Counted from the first letter of the stretch, positions 1-8,514 are shown. The stretch: DNA of 16,481 bases from Microcaldota archaeon (GCA_021791075.1 JAJYXH010000074.1:1-16481); one strand, 5' to 3'. The notes: generated from the letters alone by a model not told the origin. Program-made: numbers and translations.

Positions 1-92
1 GTGCCTTGAACTCGTCGCAGATCTTCCGGCTGTACCACAACGAGATGCCGCCTTCGGTCTCCACGTACCTGTCAATGAGTTGGTTGCCATGA
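1..92 (+). CDS. 3' end of an unknown protein (partial, runs off left edge)
   Basis: Only the last 29 residues are present (frame starting at base 3), ending in ...STYLSMSWLP and a TGA at 90-92. This frame is preferred over the other open frame because its codons end almost always in G or C, as in the genes that follow, and because its stop overlaps the next start as ATGA, the usual coupling inside archaeal operons. Too little is visible for a family call. The C-terminal hydrophobic strand ending near a Trp is reminiscent of the end of the next, pilin-like protein (...YMQVMVWTN), so a paralogous pilin is possible but unproven. Confidence 0.6.
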   Translation, partial: ALNSSQIFRLYHNEMPPSVSTYLSMSWLP

Positions 93-616
93 AAGCGCAG
101 TTCTGGTCTATAGACGTGATATTCGCGATGGTGCTCTTCGGGGTAGCCATAGTCATCATAACTTTCGTCTGGTACAACGTGAGCAACCAGTTCGCGCTTG
201 CAAACGGTTACGGCGTTGAGAGTATGCAGGCGCAGCTGCAGGGATTCGAGAGCAGGATCATGAGCGCTGGACATCCGGCAAACTGGAACAACTACGTAAA
301 CCTGGGCAACACCTCCACATGGTCGAACCTGAGCGCAGGGCTTCTTGGAAGCGGAAGCAATCTGTCAACGCAGAAGGTGTTAACCCTAATGGCCATGGCA
401 AATACGAACTACCAGGCGACCAAGCAGGACCTTGGGGTCGGATATGACTATTATATAATTATACGGAGCAGCACCTTCAATGTCCACATAGGCCTGAATC
501 CGGGCAACTACAACGCCACATCGATACAGACCTCGACAGTGCCGGTGGTGATCGATGGAAGCCCTGCTTACATGCAGGTGATGGTCTGGACAAACACAAC
601 ATTCGGGGTTACGTAG
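89..616 (+). CDS. small type IV pilin-like secreted protein
   Basis: A 175-residue protein beginning MKAQFWSIDVIFAM, followed by an uninterrupted hydrophobic helix to about residue 28 and then a polar, Asn/Ser/Thr-rich domain. The K-A-Q at residues 2-4 directly before the helix matches the layout of archaeal class III (type IV pilin) signal peptides, where a prepilin peptidase cuts before the helix. The S-I-D-V-I-F-A core recurs as T-L-D-A-I-F-A in the next gene. Several N-x-S/T sequons (e.g. NTS, NLS, NAT, NTT) suit an N-glycosylated exterior protein. I chose the ATG at 89, which overlaps the preceding stop (ATGA); a TTG at 80 would only add three residues. The next gene starts 1 nt after the stop, so the two are co-transcribed. 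The exact role (major pilin, minor pilin or pseudopilin) cannot be read from the sequence; the pilin-like call rests on the N-terminus. Confidence 0.7.
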   Translation: MKAQFWSIDVIFAMVLFGVAIVIITFVWYNVSNQFALANGYGVESMQAQLQGFESRIMSAGHPANWNNYVNLGNTSTWSNLSAGLLGSGSNLSTQKVLTLMAMANTNYQATKQDLGVGYDYYIIIRSSTFNVHIGLNPGNYNATSIQTSTVPVVIDGSPAYMQVMVWTNTTFGVT

Positions 617-617
617 C

Positions 618-2747
618 ATGAAGGGAATAGCATTTACATTGGACGCGATCTTTGCGCTCGTGATTGCAGTAGCAGGTATCGCGATCCTTCTCTACTTCCA
701 GTACTATCCAGAGTTGCCGTTTGCCCTAAGGTCAACGCATGCACAGGCGGCGATGAGCCTTCTGCTCTCGACAAACATGTCGTCGATAACAGGAAGCAGC
801 AAGATACTTGAGGCGCTCGGCAACCAGCAGTTGGGGTCAGACCAGTCATGGGACCAGTTCATGGGCCAGTCCACGAAGGCCGGCAGCCAGGGGATTGGGC
901 CGACTGGAGCTTTCATATCGAACATAATAAATGCGAACGCGCCGATCACGACCGGTGTTGTTGCCGATTATGGCAACCTCTATTTCGCTGCCGGAAGCAC
1001 CCTCTATGCGGTCAACGCGAGCGGGTATCCGGTATGGACCAAGAACGTCGGCAGCGCCGTGAGCACAACGCCTGCACTCTATGACAACATGCTCATCTAC
1101 TGGACCTCTTCCGGAATATCTGCGGTATCGGCATTCAACGGCTCTGCGATATGGAGCACTGGCATCTCCGGAGCATCTCCAGGAGCTCCCATAACGATCT
1201 ACCACGGGGAGATAATCGCCTCAACGTCTGACGGAAACCTGGAGCTGCTCTATCCGAACAACGGAACCGTTTATTCGATAACCACGCTGAGCAGCGGATA
1301 TGGGAAATCCGTTGCAACAGCGGCGGGATCCATATCTGCCATGTCGAGCACAAACACCATCATTCTCTTGACAAATGTAAACGGAGCCGCAACGCAGGGC
1401 CAGATATGGAGCAACTCGCTGTCTGCGGACTCTAGCGGAGTCGCTTCGTACGCTGACGCGATAGCCTATGGTGATGGCAGCTATGCCAACATCAGCGACA
1501 TAAATGGCACGGCGATGATCGCGGATGTAAATACGGGATCGCAGGTCTCCGGAGTCGCGGTCTCACAGTCAGGAATATTCGTCTTCCAGAGCGCGTCGCA
1601 GACGATGGCGATAACTTCTGGAGGAGCCACGCTCTGGTTGACAAACATGCCCGGGGCGTACGGAAGCGCATATCCAGGAACCATCCCGGTTATCAGCAAT
1701 AACGAGGTGTACTCCCTATGGTCAAACAACGATACCCTCGTTGCGCAGAACCTGAGCACAGGAAGCATACTCTGGTACAGCAGGATACCTTACACCCCTG
1801 TAAACCCGGCCATGACGCTCGCCTACGGCAGGCTTTACGTGATAGCCGGCAGCAAGATACTCGCGTATGGATCGTGCAACGTCGACCCGCAGGGATCAGT
1901 CTTCCAGGTTGCAGCGACGCTCTATCTCAACAACCAGGGAAGCTGCGCCGACTATATCCTCAACGGCATACAGCCGCTGAGCAACTACAGCATGGAAGTG
2001 GGCAACGTCTTCCTCCCAGGACTGAACCTCGCAACATTCAACAGCGTGGAGGGAAGCTATGGAGTAAGCGGGAGCGGATACCCGACCCCCGGGGCGCTCA
2101 GCATAAGCTTCTGGATTTATCCTGAGGGTTTGACAGGAGGCACGCAGTACATTATAGGCAGCAATCCGGGCAACTTATGGAGCATAGGGCTCACATCGGC
2201 TGGAAATGTGATCTTCGAGCCGGGAACGTCTGAACAGGCAACCAGCAATCAGTTGGTGCAGGACAAGTGGCAGTTCGTAACGATGACGGCCGTAGACTCG
2301 TTCTCTAACCTAAACTACGCGCTATACATAAACGGCATAAGGCAGACGTCAGGCACATTCGTGGGGCAGAACATACAGTCGATAAACAACATAACGTTCG
2401 GTAGCAGATCCGATACGTTCAGCGGCATTCTAGCCGACGTACAGGTGTATGGATCGGTGCTCAACGCGACGCAGATAGGGCTTCTCTACCAGAGCGGCGC
2501 GCAGGGCGGAACGCTTTCGGGAGCGAATCCGCTCTCGTGGTGGCCCCTCGACGGAGACGCAAACGACTACGGGGTGGAGTCCAACGCGGCCTACACGTTC
2601 AACGTGATCTACTCGGGCGGCAACTACGTGCCGCAGGGGCTCATCGACGCGTACGAGGTGGGAAAGGCGAGCACGGTGGTTCCAGTGCTCAACTACACTA
2701 CGCAGTACCAGAATCTTTACAACATAGGTGTGGACTCATGGAGGTAA
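618..2747 (+). CDS. large pilin-anchored surface protein: PQQ-like beta-propeller plus LamG domain
   Basis: A 709-residue protein. Residues 1-30 (MKGIAFTLDAIFALVIAVAG and on) are a class III-like leader with a single hydrophobic helix related to that of the preceding gene. Residues about 110-418 contain repeated blades of the type GNLYFAAGSTLYAVNASG..VWTKNVG and GRLYVIAGSKILAYG, typical of PQQ-like/quinoprotein-type beta-propellers. Two cysteines (420 and 443) follow. Residues about 462-650 form a LamG/concanavalin-like jelly roll (LSISFWIYP, WQFVTMTAV, ALYINGIRQ, GILADVQVYGSVLNATQIGL), ending in the motif WWPLDGDANDYG at 641-652. About a dozen N-x-S/T sequons suggest glycosylation. Propellers and LamG domains are protein- or glycan-binding folds, so an adhesin carried by a pilus is the inferred role; an enzyme is unlikely because no catalytic signature is seen. 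The next gene overlaps the stop as TAATG. Confidence 0.72.
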   Translation: MKGIAFTLDAIFALVIAVAGIAILLYFQYYPELPFALRSTHAQAAMSLLLSTNMSSITGSSKILEALGNQQLGSDQSWDQFMGQSTKAGSQGIGPTGAFISNIINANAPITTGVVADYGNLYFAAGSTLYAVNASGYPVWTKNVGSAVSTTPALYDNMLIYWTSSGISAVSAFNGSAIWSTGISGASPGAPITIYHGEIIASTSDGNLELLYPNNGTVYSITTLSSGYGKSVATAAGSISAMSSTNTIILLTNVNGAATQGQIWSNSLSADSSGVASYADAIAYGDGSYANISDINGTAMIADVNTGSQVSGVAVSQSGIFVFQSASQTMAITSGGATLWLTNMPGAYGSAYPGTIPVISNNEVYSLWSNNDTLVAQNLSTGSILWYSRIPYTPVNPAMTLAYGRLYVIAGSKILAYGSCNVDPQGSVFQVAATLYLNNQGSCADYILNGIQPLSNYSMEVGNVFLPGLNLATFNSVEGSYGVSGSGYPTPGALSISFWIYPEGLTGGTQYIIGSNPGNLWSIGLTSAGNVIFEPGTSEQATSNQLVQDKWQFVTMTAVDSFSNLNYALYINGIRQTSGTFVGQNIQSINNITFGSRSDTFSGILADVQVYGSVLNATQIGLLYQSGAQGGTLSGANPLSWWPLDGDANDYGVESNAAYTFNVIYSGGNYVPQGLIDAYEVGKASTVVPVLNYTTQYQNLYNIGVDSWR
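2538..2573 (+). repeat. WWPLDG-x-x-NDYG motif, copy 1
   Basis: Encodes WWPLDGDANDYG directly after the LamG domain of the 709-aa protein. The same 12-residue block, with closely similar DNA, recurs twice in the next gene, marking a domain cassette duplicated within this operon. Confidence 0.8.
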
Positions 2748-5425
2748 TGAAGGGAAGCATGAAAGGCCAGTTGATGACGCTGACCCTACTGATACTCTTC
2801 ATCCTCATGCTTGCGATACTCCTCTTCTACGTAAACATAACGGTAAACTACAACAGCATAGCACAGAGCGTTGCGCTCACCAAGTCAAGCATAAGCTACG
2901 GGCAGCTGCTCACCCCGGGGCTTGCGACGTTCATGAAGGCGAGCGCAGAGGAGGCGATGTGGACACTGGCCACGTACGAAGCGTCCCCTTCCGCAAGGGG
3001 ATCCAACTTCATCTCCAACTTCAGTGCGGCCCTATCGAGCATGATGACCAATGGCACGCTCAGCGGGGCGGCGCAGGGAACTCCAGGAGGAAACTACATA
3101 GCCGACAATATGCAGGACCTGATACTCAAGGACTATAACTCCGCGCTTCTGGGTGCGATAAACTCGAGCTACAATATAGTCAGCGTGAATCAGACAAACC
3201 TGAGCGTGCGGCAACTGAGCCCGTACAGCCTAACGGTAAGCCTGGTAGACAACGTCAGGATCAACGCCACAGGCAACACCTACAACTATCATCTCCCGGT
3301 AAACGTAACGGTCCCGATAAACGGAACGATAGACATGTACTATGCCCGTGACGGGCTTATCCGTTACATAAACTTTGTTGCTCCTGACAAGGCATCAGCC
3401 ATTGGAGGCACGGCCAGCTTCGGAAACGCGACCGGATACGTTTACGGATCTTTCTACCAGCTCCCCAATGACGTGACCTCGTGCCCCAAACTGGCTTCGA
3501 CAATGCCGTCATCGCTCCAGTCATCCCCGATAAACAAGTCGATAATACTTGTTATGATAAATCCGACGCCGCTCATAGCGGGCGGGTGCGCAAACAAGTT
3601 TGGGGGCATTGTGTCGAATACGCTCACTCTGTCTCCGAGAGCGCCTGGAGTTCCCTACCTGATATATCCTCCGGGCACACCGCTCACCCAGTTCCAGACG
3701 GGCCAACATGCGCTCCTCTACGGGCCTCTGCTCGAGCTTCTCAACATCAGCGGATTCCAGTCGCAGGCGATGAACGGGGACTTCTTCGCTTCCGGGTACG
3801 CATCGTCGTACCTGGACAGGAGCGTCGGCTCACTCGCGAGCGCATCGCCATACGGGCTCTTCTCGCTGCTCGGATACGACTATCAGAATGCGGTCTTCAA
3901 CGGCGCAAGCAGCGTGGTTACGGGACCTGCGGTAGCCTCTAAGCAGAGCGTCTCGATCTGGATCAAGACCGGAAGCCCGACGCAGCAGGTCTTCTTCGAC
4001 GCCGGGTCGTGCAACGCGGGACAGGGAGGCGCTTACCAGCTGATCCTGACTCAGGCTGGAGGGATACCAGGAAACCCTCCGGTGGAAGTGCCAGGCCTCT
4101 ACATCAGCTTCTGGAATGATGACGTCTACATACCGGTGAACCTTGCAGACAACAGGTGGCATAACGTGGTCGTATCGTGGGATGGAGGCACGGGTATATA
4201 TGTAAGCATCGACGGATCTCTTCCGGAGGGATATACGGGTCCTGCGGGGTCGTGGTCCTCGCTCAGCCCGCAGCCATTCACGCTATTCAAGACCCCGCAT
4301 CCCGCAAAGACCCCGATACTAATAGGCGGGGGAAGATGCAACGGTGATATGGGTGAGGGAAGCCAGTTCTTCAGTGGCACGATCTCGGACGTTCAGTTGT
4401 ACAACTCCGCGCTTACTGTAAACCAGATGTACTCCGAGTATAGTGGCGGGGTCTTCGGTGTTCCGGCCGCTCCTGCCAATATTATCGGGTGGTGGCCGCT
4501 CAACGGGAACGCGAACGACTACAGTGGAAACGGCAACAACGGCGTCGCGACCAGCGTGACATATACCCTGCTGCAGAATTACAGCAGGGACAGCGTGTTT
4601 GGGACCCCGTTGACGAGCAACGCTGCAGCGCCGATTCCGGGAATACTGTCGTGCACCAGCAGCGCCTTCTGCGCAGGCAACACAATGGCTAACCTCTTCT
4701 TCGGGAGATTCCCGGTGGTTGCAGGAGGGCCTACGCTGGTCCCGGTCTTCTCCGCCAACTCATACGTCATCACGTCAAACACCCCAAGCACATCGGTCTT
4801 CACGATGTCGTCAGGATCGCTCTTCGGCTGGGTCAATACAACCAGCATCGGCAGCGAGTTTGTCTACTCACAGAATGGCAACTCCCTCATGTCCATCGGA
4901 ACCGGATCCGGAGGAACGTTCGTCACATCGCTGGAGAGCTCTTCGGGAAGCGCGCTTTCAGGATTCAGCTCTGGCATAACCATAGATGACAACGCATGGA
5001 GGCAGGTCGGAGTGACGTGGGGCAGCGGAGTGGCAACGCTCTATGTCAACGGAGCCGCGGTGGCAAGCAACACGTTCTCCGGCACGATAGACCTGCACCA
5101 CTCAAGCATAGACATCGGAGGCATATGCTGCTGGTCCAACACGCTGGTCGGATCGCTTGACGACATACAGCTGTACAACCAGACTCTGACTCCGACCCAG
5201 GCGGGCATGCTCTATGATCAGGGACCGTCTGGCATGCCGATAGGAGCCGCAAACGTGGTGGGATGGTGGCCGCTCGACGGAACGTTCAACGATTATGGGG
5301 GATTCGGACTCAATGCGACTTACGTCAACACATCATTCGCCCCGCTCCGGGGAAGCGGATTCATGCAGGGTCTCTCAGGAATAAGGCAGGCGCAGACAGA
5401 GGGCCAACTCTTCGGATTCACATAG
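2747..5425 (+). CDS. giant pilin-like surface protein with two LamG domains
   Basis: About 892 residues. The N-terminus (MKGSMKGQLMTLTLLILFIL) has a KGQ followed by one hydrophobic helix of about 22 residues, the pattern of archaeal class III signal peptides. A Ser/Asn/Thr-rich region without an obvious family runs to about residue 380. Two LamG/concanavalin-like domains follow, at about 382-567 (SVSIWIKTG, WHNVVVSWDGGTGIYVSIDG, GTISDVQLYNSALTVNQM) and 671-826 (LFGWVNTT, WRQVGVTWGSGVATLYVNG, GSLDDIQLYNQTLTPTQAGM). Each ends with WWPL(D/N)G..NDY(S/G). More than a dozen N-glycosylation sequons occur. The start is uncertain: ATG 2747 overlaps the upstream stop (TAATG), ATG 2759 gives MKGQ directly, and ATG 2738 adds three residues; a GGAGGT at 2740-2745 lies 1 nt before 2747 and 13 nt before 2759. 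The open frame upstream of 2738 is a shadow of the preceding gene. Likely a second, larger adhesin subunit carried by the pilus-type system encoded opposite. Confidence 0.7.
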   Translation: MKGSMKGQLMTLTLLILFILMLAILLFYVNITVNYNSIAQSVALTKSSISYGQLLTPGLATFMKASAEEAMWTLATYEASPSARGSNFISNFSAALSSMMTNGTLSGAAQGTPGGNYIADNMQDLILKDYNSALLGAINSSYNIVSVNQTNLSVRQLSPYSLTVSLVDNVRINATGNTYNYHLPVNVTVPINGTIDMYYARDGLIRYINFVAPDKASAIGGTASFGNATGYVYGSFYQLPNDVTSCPKLASTMPSSLQSSPINKSIILVMINPTPLIAGGCANKFGGIVSNTLTLSPRAPGVPYLIYPPGTPLTQFQTGQHALLYGPLLELLNISGFQSQAMNGDFFASGYASSYLDRSVGSLASASPYGLFSLLGYDYQNAVFNGASSVVTGPAVASKQSVSIWIKTGSPTQQVFFDAGSCNAGQGGAYQLILTQAGGIPGNPPVEVPGLYISFWNDDVYIPVNLADNRWHNVVVSWDGGTGIYVSIDGSLPEGYTGPAGSWSSLSPQPFTLFKTPHPAKTPILIGGGRCNGDMGEGSQFFSGTISDVQLYNSALTVNQMYSEYSGGVFGVPAAPANIIGWWPLNGNANDYSGNGNNGVATSVTYTLLQNYSRDSVFGTPLTSNAAAPIPGILSCTSSAFCAGNTMANLFFGRFPVVAGGPTLVPVFSANSYVITSNTPSTSVFTMSSGSLFGWVNTTSIGSEFVYSQNGNSLMSIGTGSGGTFVTSLESSSGSALSGFSSGITIDDNAWRQVGVTWGSGVATLYVNGAAVASNTFSGTIDLHHSSIDIGGICCWSNTLVGSLDDIQLYNQTLTPTQAGMLYDQGPSGMPIGAANVVGWWPLDGTFNDYGGFGLNATYVNTSFAPLRGSGFMQGLSGIRQAQTEGQLFGFT
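4490..4525 (+). repeat. WWPLNG-x-x-NDYS motif, copy 2
   Basis: Encodes WWPLNGNANDYS at about residues 582-593 of the giant surface protein, following its first LamG domain. It is clearly similar to the copies at 2538-2573 and 5264-5299 at both protein and DNA level. Confidence 0.8.
5264..5299 (+). repeat. WWPLDG-x-x-NDYG motif, copy 3
   Basis: Encodes WWPLDGTFNDYG at about residues 840-851 of the giant surface protein, following its second LamG domain and about 42 residues before the C-terminus. Confidence 0.8.
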
Positions 5426-5484
5426 TAATGCCGGGACGAATCTCCATCAGCATGGTTTGACAGGCTAGTCCCTATGCCTTTACG

Positions 5485-6480
5485 TCAGACAGAGCCGATG
5501 CTGCTGAATATTCCCCCCATCACGTTGAAGACCACGTAGAATATGACCAGTCCCAGTATCACGAAGATTGGGAGGTAGCGTATTCCCTTTATTGCAGAGC
5601 CGGACGAGATCGTTGACACTATCAATGAGCCGAAGCTAGTGATCATGATTATCGCTACCAGGGCGAAGTCGAAGTAGGTTTGAGGCGAGACCTGCGGTGC
5701 ACTCGGCTTGAGGAACGAGATTCCGGTGCTCGGGAGGCCTCCGGGATTCTGAGCAAGTATCCCGGCCCAGACCCTGTCCGTTATCGTGATCATCTGGTAT
5801 GTGAGACCGTAGAGGGCAGGCGCCGCTGCGACAGCGGCGAAGCTTATGAATATGGTGTACATGAAGAGCTGGCTAGAGATCTCCTTCTGCAGTATCTGCT
5901 GGCTCCTGACGTCCTTTGCGATCTGGTTGAGCAGGTCTGCCAGCGCACCGCCGTACCTGACGGCCTCTAGGACCATCCTCACGGTGTGCTGCAGCTGGAT
6001 TGACCTGTACTTCTTAGCGAGGTTGTTCATCGCGTTCTGCATGGTCTCCCCGCTGTAGAGCTGCTTGTTCATCACCTCTATGTCAGCCGAGAAGAAGAGG
6101 AAGTCCGATCTCCTTGCCATTATCATTGCCCTGTCTATCGAGATTCCGCTCCTTATGTTTGCCGAGACGAGCTGCAGGTACTCCGGGAGTATGCTCTCAA
6201 CGAAGTTCTTCCTCCTCTCTATCCTGAACTCGAGGAGGACGTACATAGAGATCAGGAAGATTATCGCGATTATCAGGCCGCCGATCAGGGCGAGGACGAA
6301 CTCGATGCGGAGGATGAATGCCGCGATGACCGAGGAGAGTGCGAATATTAGTATGAACCCGACTATCGCCCTGCCGATGAAGGCGTTGACGCTGGTCCGG
6401 ACTCCGGAGAGGTCGAGCTCGTCGGAGATGAACCTGACCATTCCTCTTGGAACCAGCCTCTCGAATGTGAATTGCGCCAT
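5485..6480 (-). CDS. TadC/FlaJ/GspF-type pilus platform membrane protein (second copy)
   Basis: A 331-residue polytopic membrane protein with the type II secretion system F fold. Hydrophobic segments lie at about 33-58, 60-84, 205-232, 266-290 and 302-325. Between the second and third lies the cytoplasmic helical domain (about 92-205), containing YLQLVSANIRSGISIDRAM and VRMVLEAVRYGGALADLLNQIA, the recognisable T2SSF/TadC pattern with conserved Gly. In the family this protein is the inner-membrane base on which the ATPase acts to insert or extract pilins. It is the last gene of the minus-strand operon, 8 nt after the preceding TadC-like gene, and its 3' end faces the end of the adhesin operon across 59 bp. 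Whether the two platform proteins form a heterodimer, as TadB/TadC do, is inferred from the tandem arrangement. Confidence 0.85.
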   Translation of the reverse strand: MAQFTFERLVPRGMVRFISDELDLSGVRTSVNAFIGRAIVGFILIFALSSVIAAFILRIEFVLALIGGLIIAIIFLISMYVLLEFRIERRKNFVESILPEYLQLVSANIRSGISIDRAMIMARRSDFLFFSADIEVMNKQLYSGETMQNAMNNLAKKYRSIQLQHTVRMVLEAVRYGGALADLLNQIAKDVRSQQILQKEISSQLFMYTIFISFAAVAAAPALYGLTYQMITITDRVWAGILAQNPGGLPSTGISFLKPSAPQVSPQTYFDFALVAIIMITSFGSLIVSTISSGSAIKGIRYLPIFVILGLVIFYVVFNVMGGIFSSIGSV

Positions 6481-6488
6481 CTAACCAA

Positions 6489-7688
6489 CTATAGTGAGAA
6501 CACAGGCCTCGAGCTCTTCATCAGGTTGAGGAAGATTACCTGCAGAAGGCCTATGAACACTATTATGAGTATCAGGAAGTCCGTGTTTACCGTGAAGATG
6601 CTTATAAAGGTGGTGAGTATCGTGAGAACCGCGATCCCCATGCTCGGGAAGATTATTCCGAAGAGCATGTAAAACATCGAGAGCGCGTTGAGCCTCTGGC
6701 CGTATCGCCTCAGCTCTATTATCCTCTCCTGCATGACCTGCTCCACGACCTCCTCGAGCGCCTGCACTACGTCCGCCCCCTCCCTTATGCTCACGCTTGC
6801 CTGAAGCATTATCCTCTTGAATGTCTTCGACGTGCTCGCCCTGCTTACCTGGTCTATCGCGTCTGCCATAGGCGTGCCGAGCTGTATCAGGCTGACGACC
6901 TTGGCAAACTCCTTGCTTGCTGACCCATAGCCAGTCGATACGGACATCATGGCGTTGAAGAGGGGTATTCCGGACCTCAGGCTTATGATCATGTCCCTTG
7001 CCGCGAAGAGTATGCCGTTCTCAGCGCTTCTCCCCTCTGACTTTGCCCTCACATAAGGGAATCTGAGGAACTGGCGGAACGTGAACTGGTATATGCCTAC
7101 GAAGAGCACCACCCCGATCACTATCGATATGACCAGGGGATTTGCCACGTTCTTTGTGGTAAGGATCGAGTTGAAGAGGATTATCATTACGAAGGCCACG
7201 ACAGCGCTGACGACAATCGCGTTTATTATCATCTTCTTGACAAAGATGGCTGGGCCGCCGAGTATGTTCTGGCTCCTGAGCAGGTCATCAAGATCCCGCT
7301 GCTTGGCCACGACGTTGTTTAGGTACATCTGGAATCTCGTGAGATTCTTCTTCTGCTCAGGTTGCTCGGCAGGCTTTGCCGCTGAGGTGGCAGGTTGGGG
7401 TATGGTTGCCGGCTGAGGTTGGACAGGCTGCGAAGGTTTAGCTTGAGGCTGCTGTGCGGGCCCTTGTGGATATCCTTGATTTGCCGTGGCAGGCTGTCGC
7501 TGAGGCTGCTGTGCTTGCGGGGTGGGGGAAGTGGCTGTCGGCCTTATCTGCGGCCCCTGGGCCGCTCCTGCAGGCTGCGCACCCTGTGACGCGCCGTATA
7601 TCGGCTTTGACCTCTTTTTGAAGAATAGGAACTTCTTTGGCTTTGTGAATCCGACTATATTGCCCTGATTCTGCGTCGCGTCTGCCAT
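6489..7688 (-). CDS. TadC/FlaJ/GspF-type pilus platform protein with a Pro/Gln-rich N-terminal extension (first copy)
   Basis: A 399-residue protein from the ATG at 7688 (an in-frame TTG directly before it is less likely); the preceding gene stops 3 nt upstream. Residues about 33-113 are low complexity, dominated by Pro, Gln and Ala (e.g. QAQQPQRQPATANQGYPQGP), a likely disordered cytoplasmic tail. After it come hydrophobic segments at about 150-172 and 182-200, the soluble T2SSF domain at about 205-330 (MIISLRSGIPLFNAMM, FAKVVSLIQLGTPMADAI, SVSIREGADVVQALEEVVEQ), and two C-terminal hydrophobic segments at about 336-360 and 368-390. The family provides the membrane platform for pilus assembly. 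The tail is unusual, and its Gln/Pro-rich character echoes the middle of the protein encoded just upstream, hinting at contact between the two; that is speculation. Confidence 0.83.
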   Translation of the reverse strand: MADATQNQGNIVGFTKPKKFLFFKKRSKPIYGASQGAQPAGAAQGPQIRPTATSPTPQAQQPQRQPATANQGYPQGPAQQPQAKPSQPVQPQPATIPQPATSAAKPAEQPEQKKNLTRFQMYLNNVVAKQRDLDDLLRSQNILGGPAIFVKKMIINAIVVSAVVAFVMIILFNSILTTKNVANPLVISIVIGVVLFVGIYQFTFRQFLRFPYVRAKSEGRSAENGILFAARDMIISLRSGIPLFNAMMSVSTGYGSASKEFAKVVSLIQLGTPMADAIDQVSRASTSKTFKRIMLQASVSIREGADVVQALEEVVEQVMQERIIELRRYGQRLNALSMFYMLFGIIFPSMGIAVLTILTTFISIFTVNTDFLILIIVFIGLLQVIFLNLMKSSRPVFSL

Positions 7689-7691
7689 CAA

Positions 7692-8513
7692 TCATGCACC
7701 AATCTTCCGCAATCTCTCGAGTACCGAATCCAGCTTCTGGTCCCTCAGCTGAACCAGCGGACCCTGTGCCTCCCTGTTTTCGCGAGTCTTTGCGCTCCTC
7801 GCCAGATCTGACACTTCATCACTGATGATCTTGAGCTGCTCTTTATTAAATACGTTGCCATCAAGTCCCGCGCTTATCTTGTCCAGCTCCAGGACCTGTT
7901 CCGCGACGGGAAGCGTCGGAAGGAGAGTTCCGGATCCCGGAGGCTTCTCTGTCCCCACGCTTACGGAACTTGAAGGGGCCGATTTTATTATGCCGTGCAG
8001 CTCTGCGGCTGCGGACTTCTGGATGTTGGCCATGCTCGCCGACGCTAGGCCGGGGATGTTGGCGGGCTGTTTTGGCTGGGGATCCCGCTGCCTCGGAGCG
8101 TTCTGCGATGATGATTTGGCAGCCTGTTTTTGCGATCTCTTTGATGCGGCCTTCTGCGTCTTATCGACCACCTTCTTGAGCTCCTTCTCGGCGAGAACGA
8201 GGTACGCGCTTCCCTTCGAGGCGCCCTTCTTCCCTATCTCTCCGGCCATCTTCTCTATCCCGCCAAGCCACTGCGGCTGCTGCGCCTGGGGGTGCGCCCT
8301 TGCCTCCTCGGCCTGATTGTATGGAACCATCATGGAGACGTAGTCAGCGGCCTTCTCTGAAGCGGCCCTGTTGTACTTTGTTATCTTGACCTCCTCGGAG
8401 AATATGTCCTTCATGCTGAGCACCACGACGCTCTTCTCCTGGGGCGAGCTCTCCACGCTACCTATGAGATTTATTGCGTCCTGATAATGATCCGTCGTAT
8501 CCAACAGAATCAA
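7692..8513 (-). CDS. unrecognised pilus-operon protein with Gln/Lys/Pro-rich centre
   Basis: About 273 residues, not recognised as a known family. The chosen start is a TTG at 8513, 1 nt after the ATPase stop; the frame stays open farther upstream only as a shadow of the ATPase gene. The N-terminus (ILLDTTDHYQDAINLIGSVE ... KSVVVLSMKDIF) alternates strand and helix like a small Rossmann-type alpha/beta domain but shows no P-loop. Residues about 70-82 and 114-157 are low complexity (Q, K, P, A). The C-terminal 70 residues (VAEQVLELDKISAGLDGNVF and on) look helical and possibly coiled coil. No signal peptide or membrane helix is visible, so it is probably cytoplasmic. Its place between the ATPase and the platform proteins suggests an accessory or adaptor of the motor, in the position where archaellum operons put their non-catalytic cytosolic parts; this is inference from context only. 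Confidence 0.65.
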   Translation of the reverse strand: MILLDTTDHYQDAINLIGSVESSPQEKSVVVLSMKDIFSEEVKITKYNRAASEKAADYVSMMVPYNQAEEARAHPQAQQPQWLGGIEKMAGEIGKKGASKGSAYLVLAEKELKKVVDKTQKAASKRSQKQAAKSSSQNAPRQRDPQPKQPANIPGLASASMANIQKSAAAELHGIIKSAPSSSVSVGTEKPPGSGTLLPTLPVAEQVLELDKISAGLDGNVFNKEQLKIISDEVSDLARSAKTRENREAQGPLVQLRDQKLDSVLERLRKIGA

Positions 8514-8514
8514 C

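Noticed and set aside
2537..2746. Open frame extending the giant surface protein upstream into the preceding gene
   Set aside because: The extension (Arg-rich, low sense codon pattern) is a shadow of the 709-aa gene; pilin-type leader and TAATG coupling place the start at 2738-2759.
5426..5484. Terminator hairpin between the convergent operons
   Set aside because: Only a 5-bp GGGAC/GTCCC match with a long loop and no T-run; not convincing.
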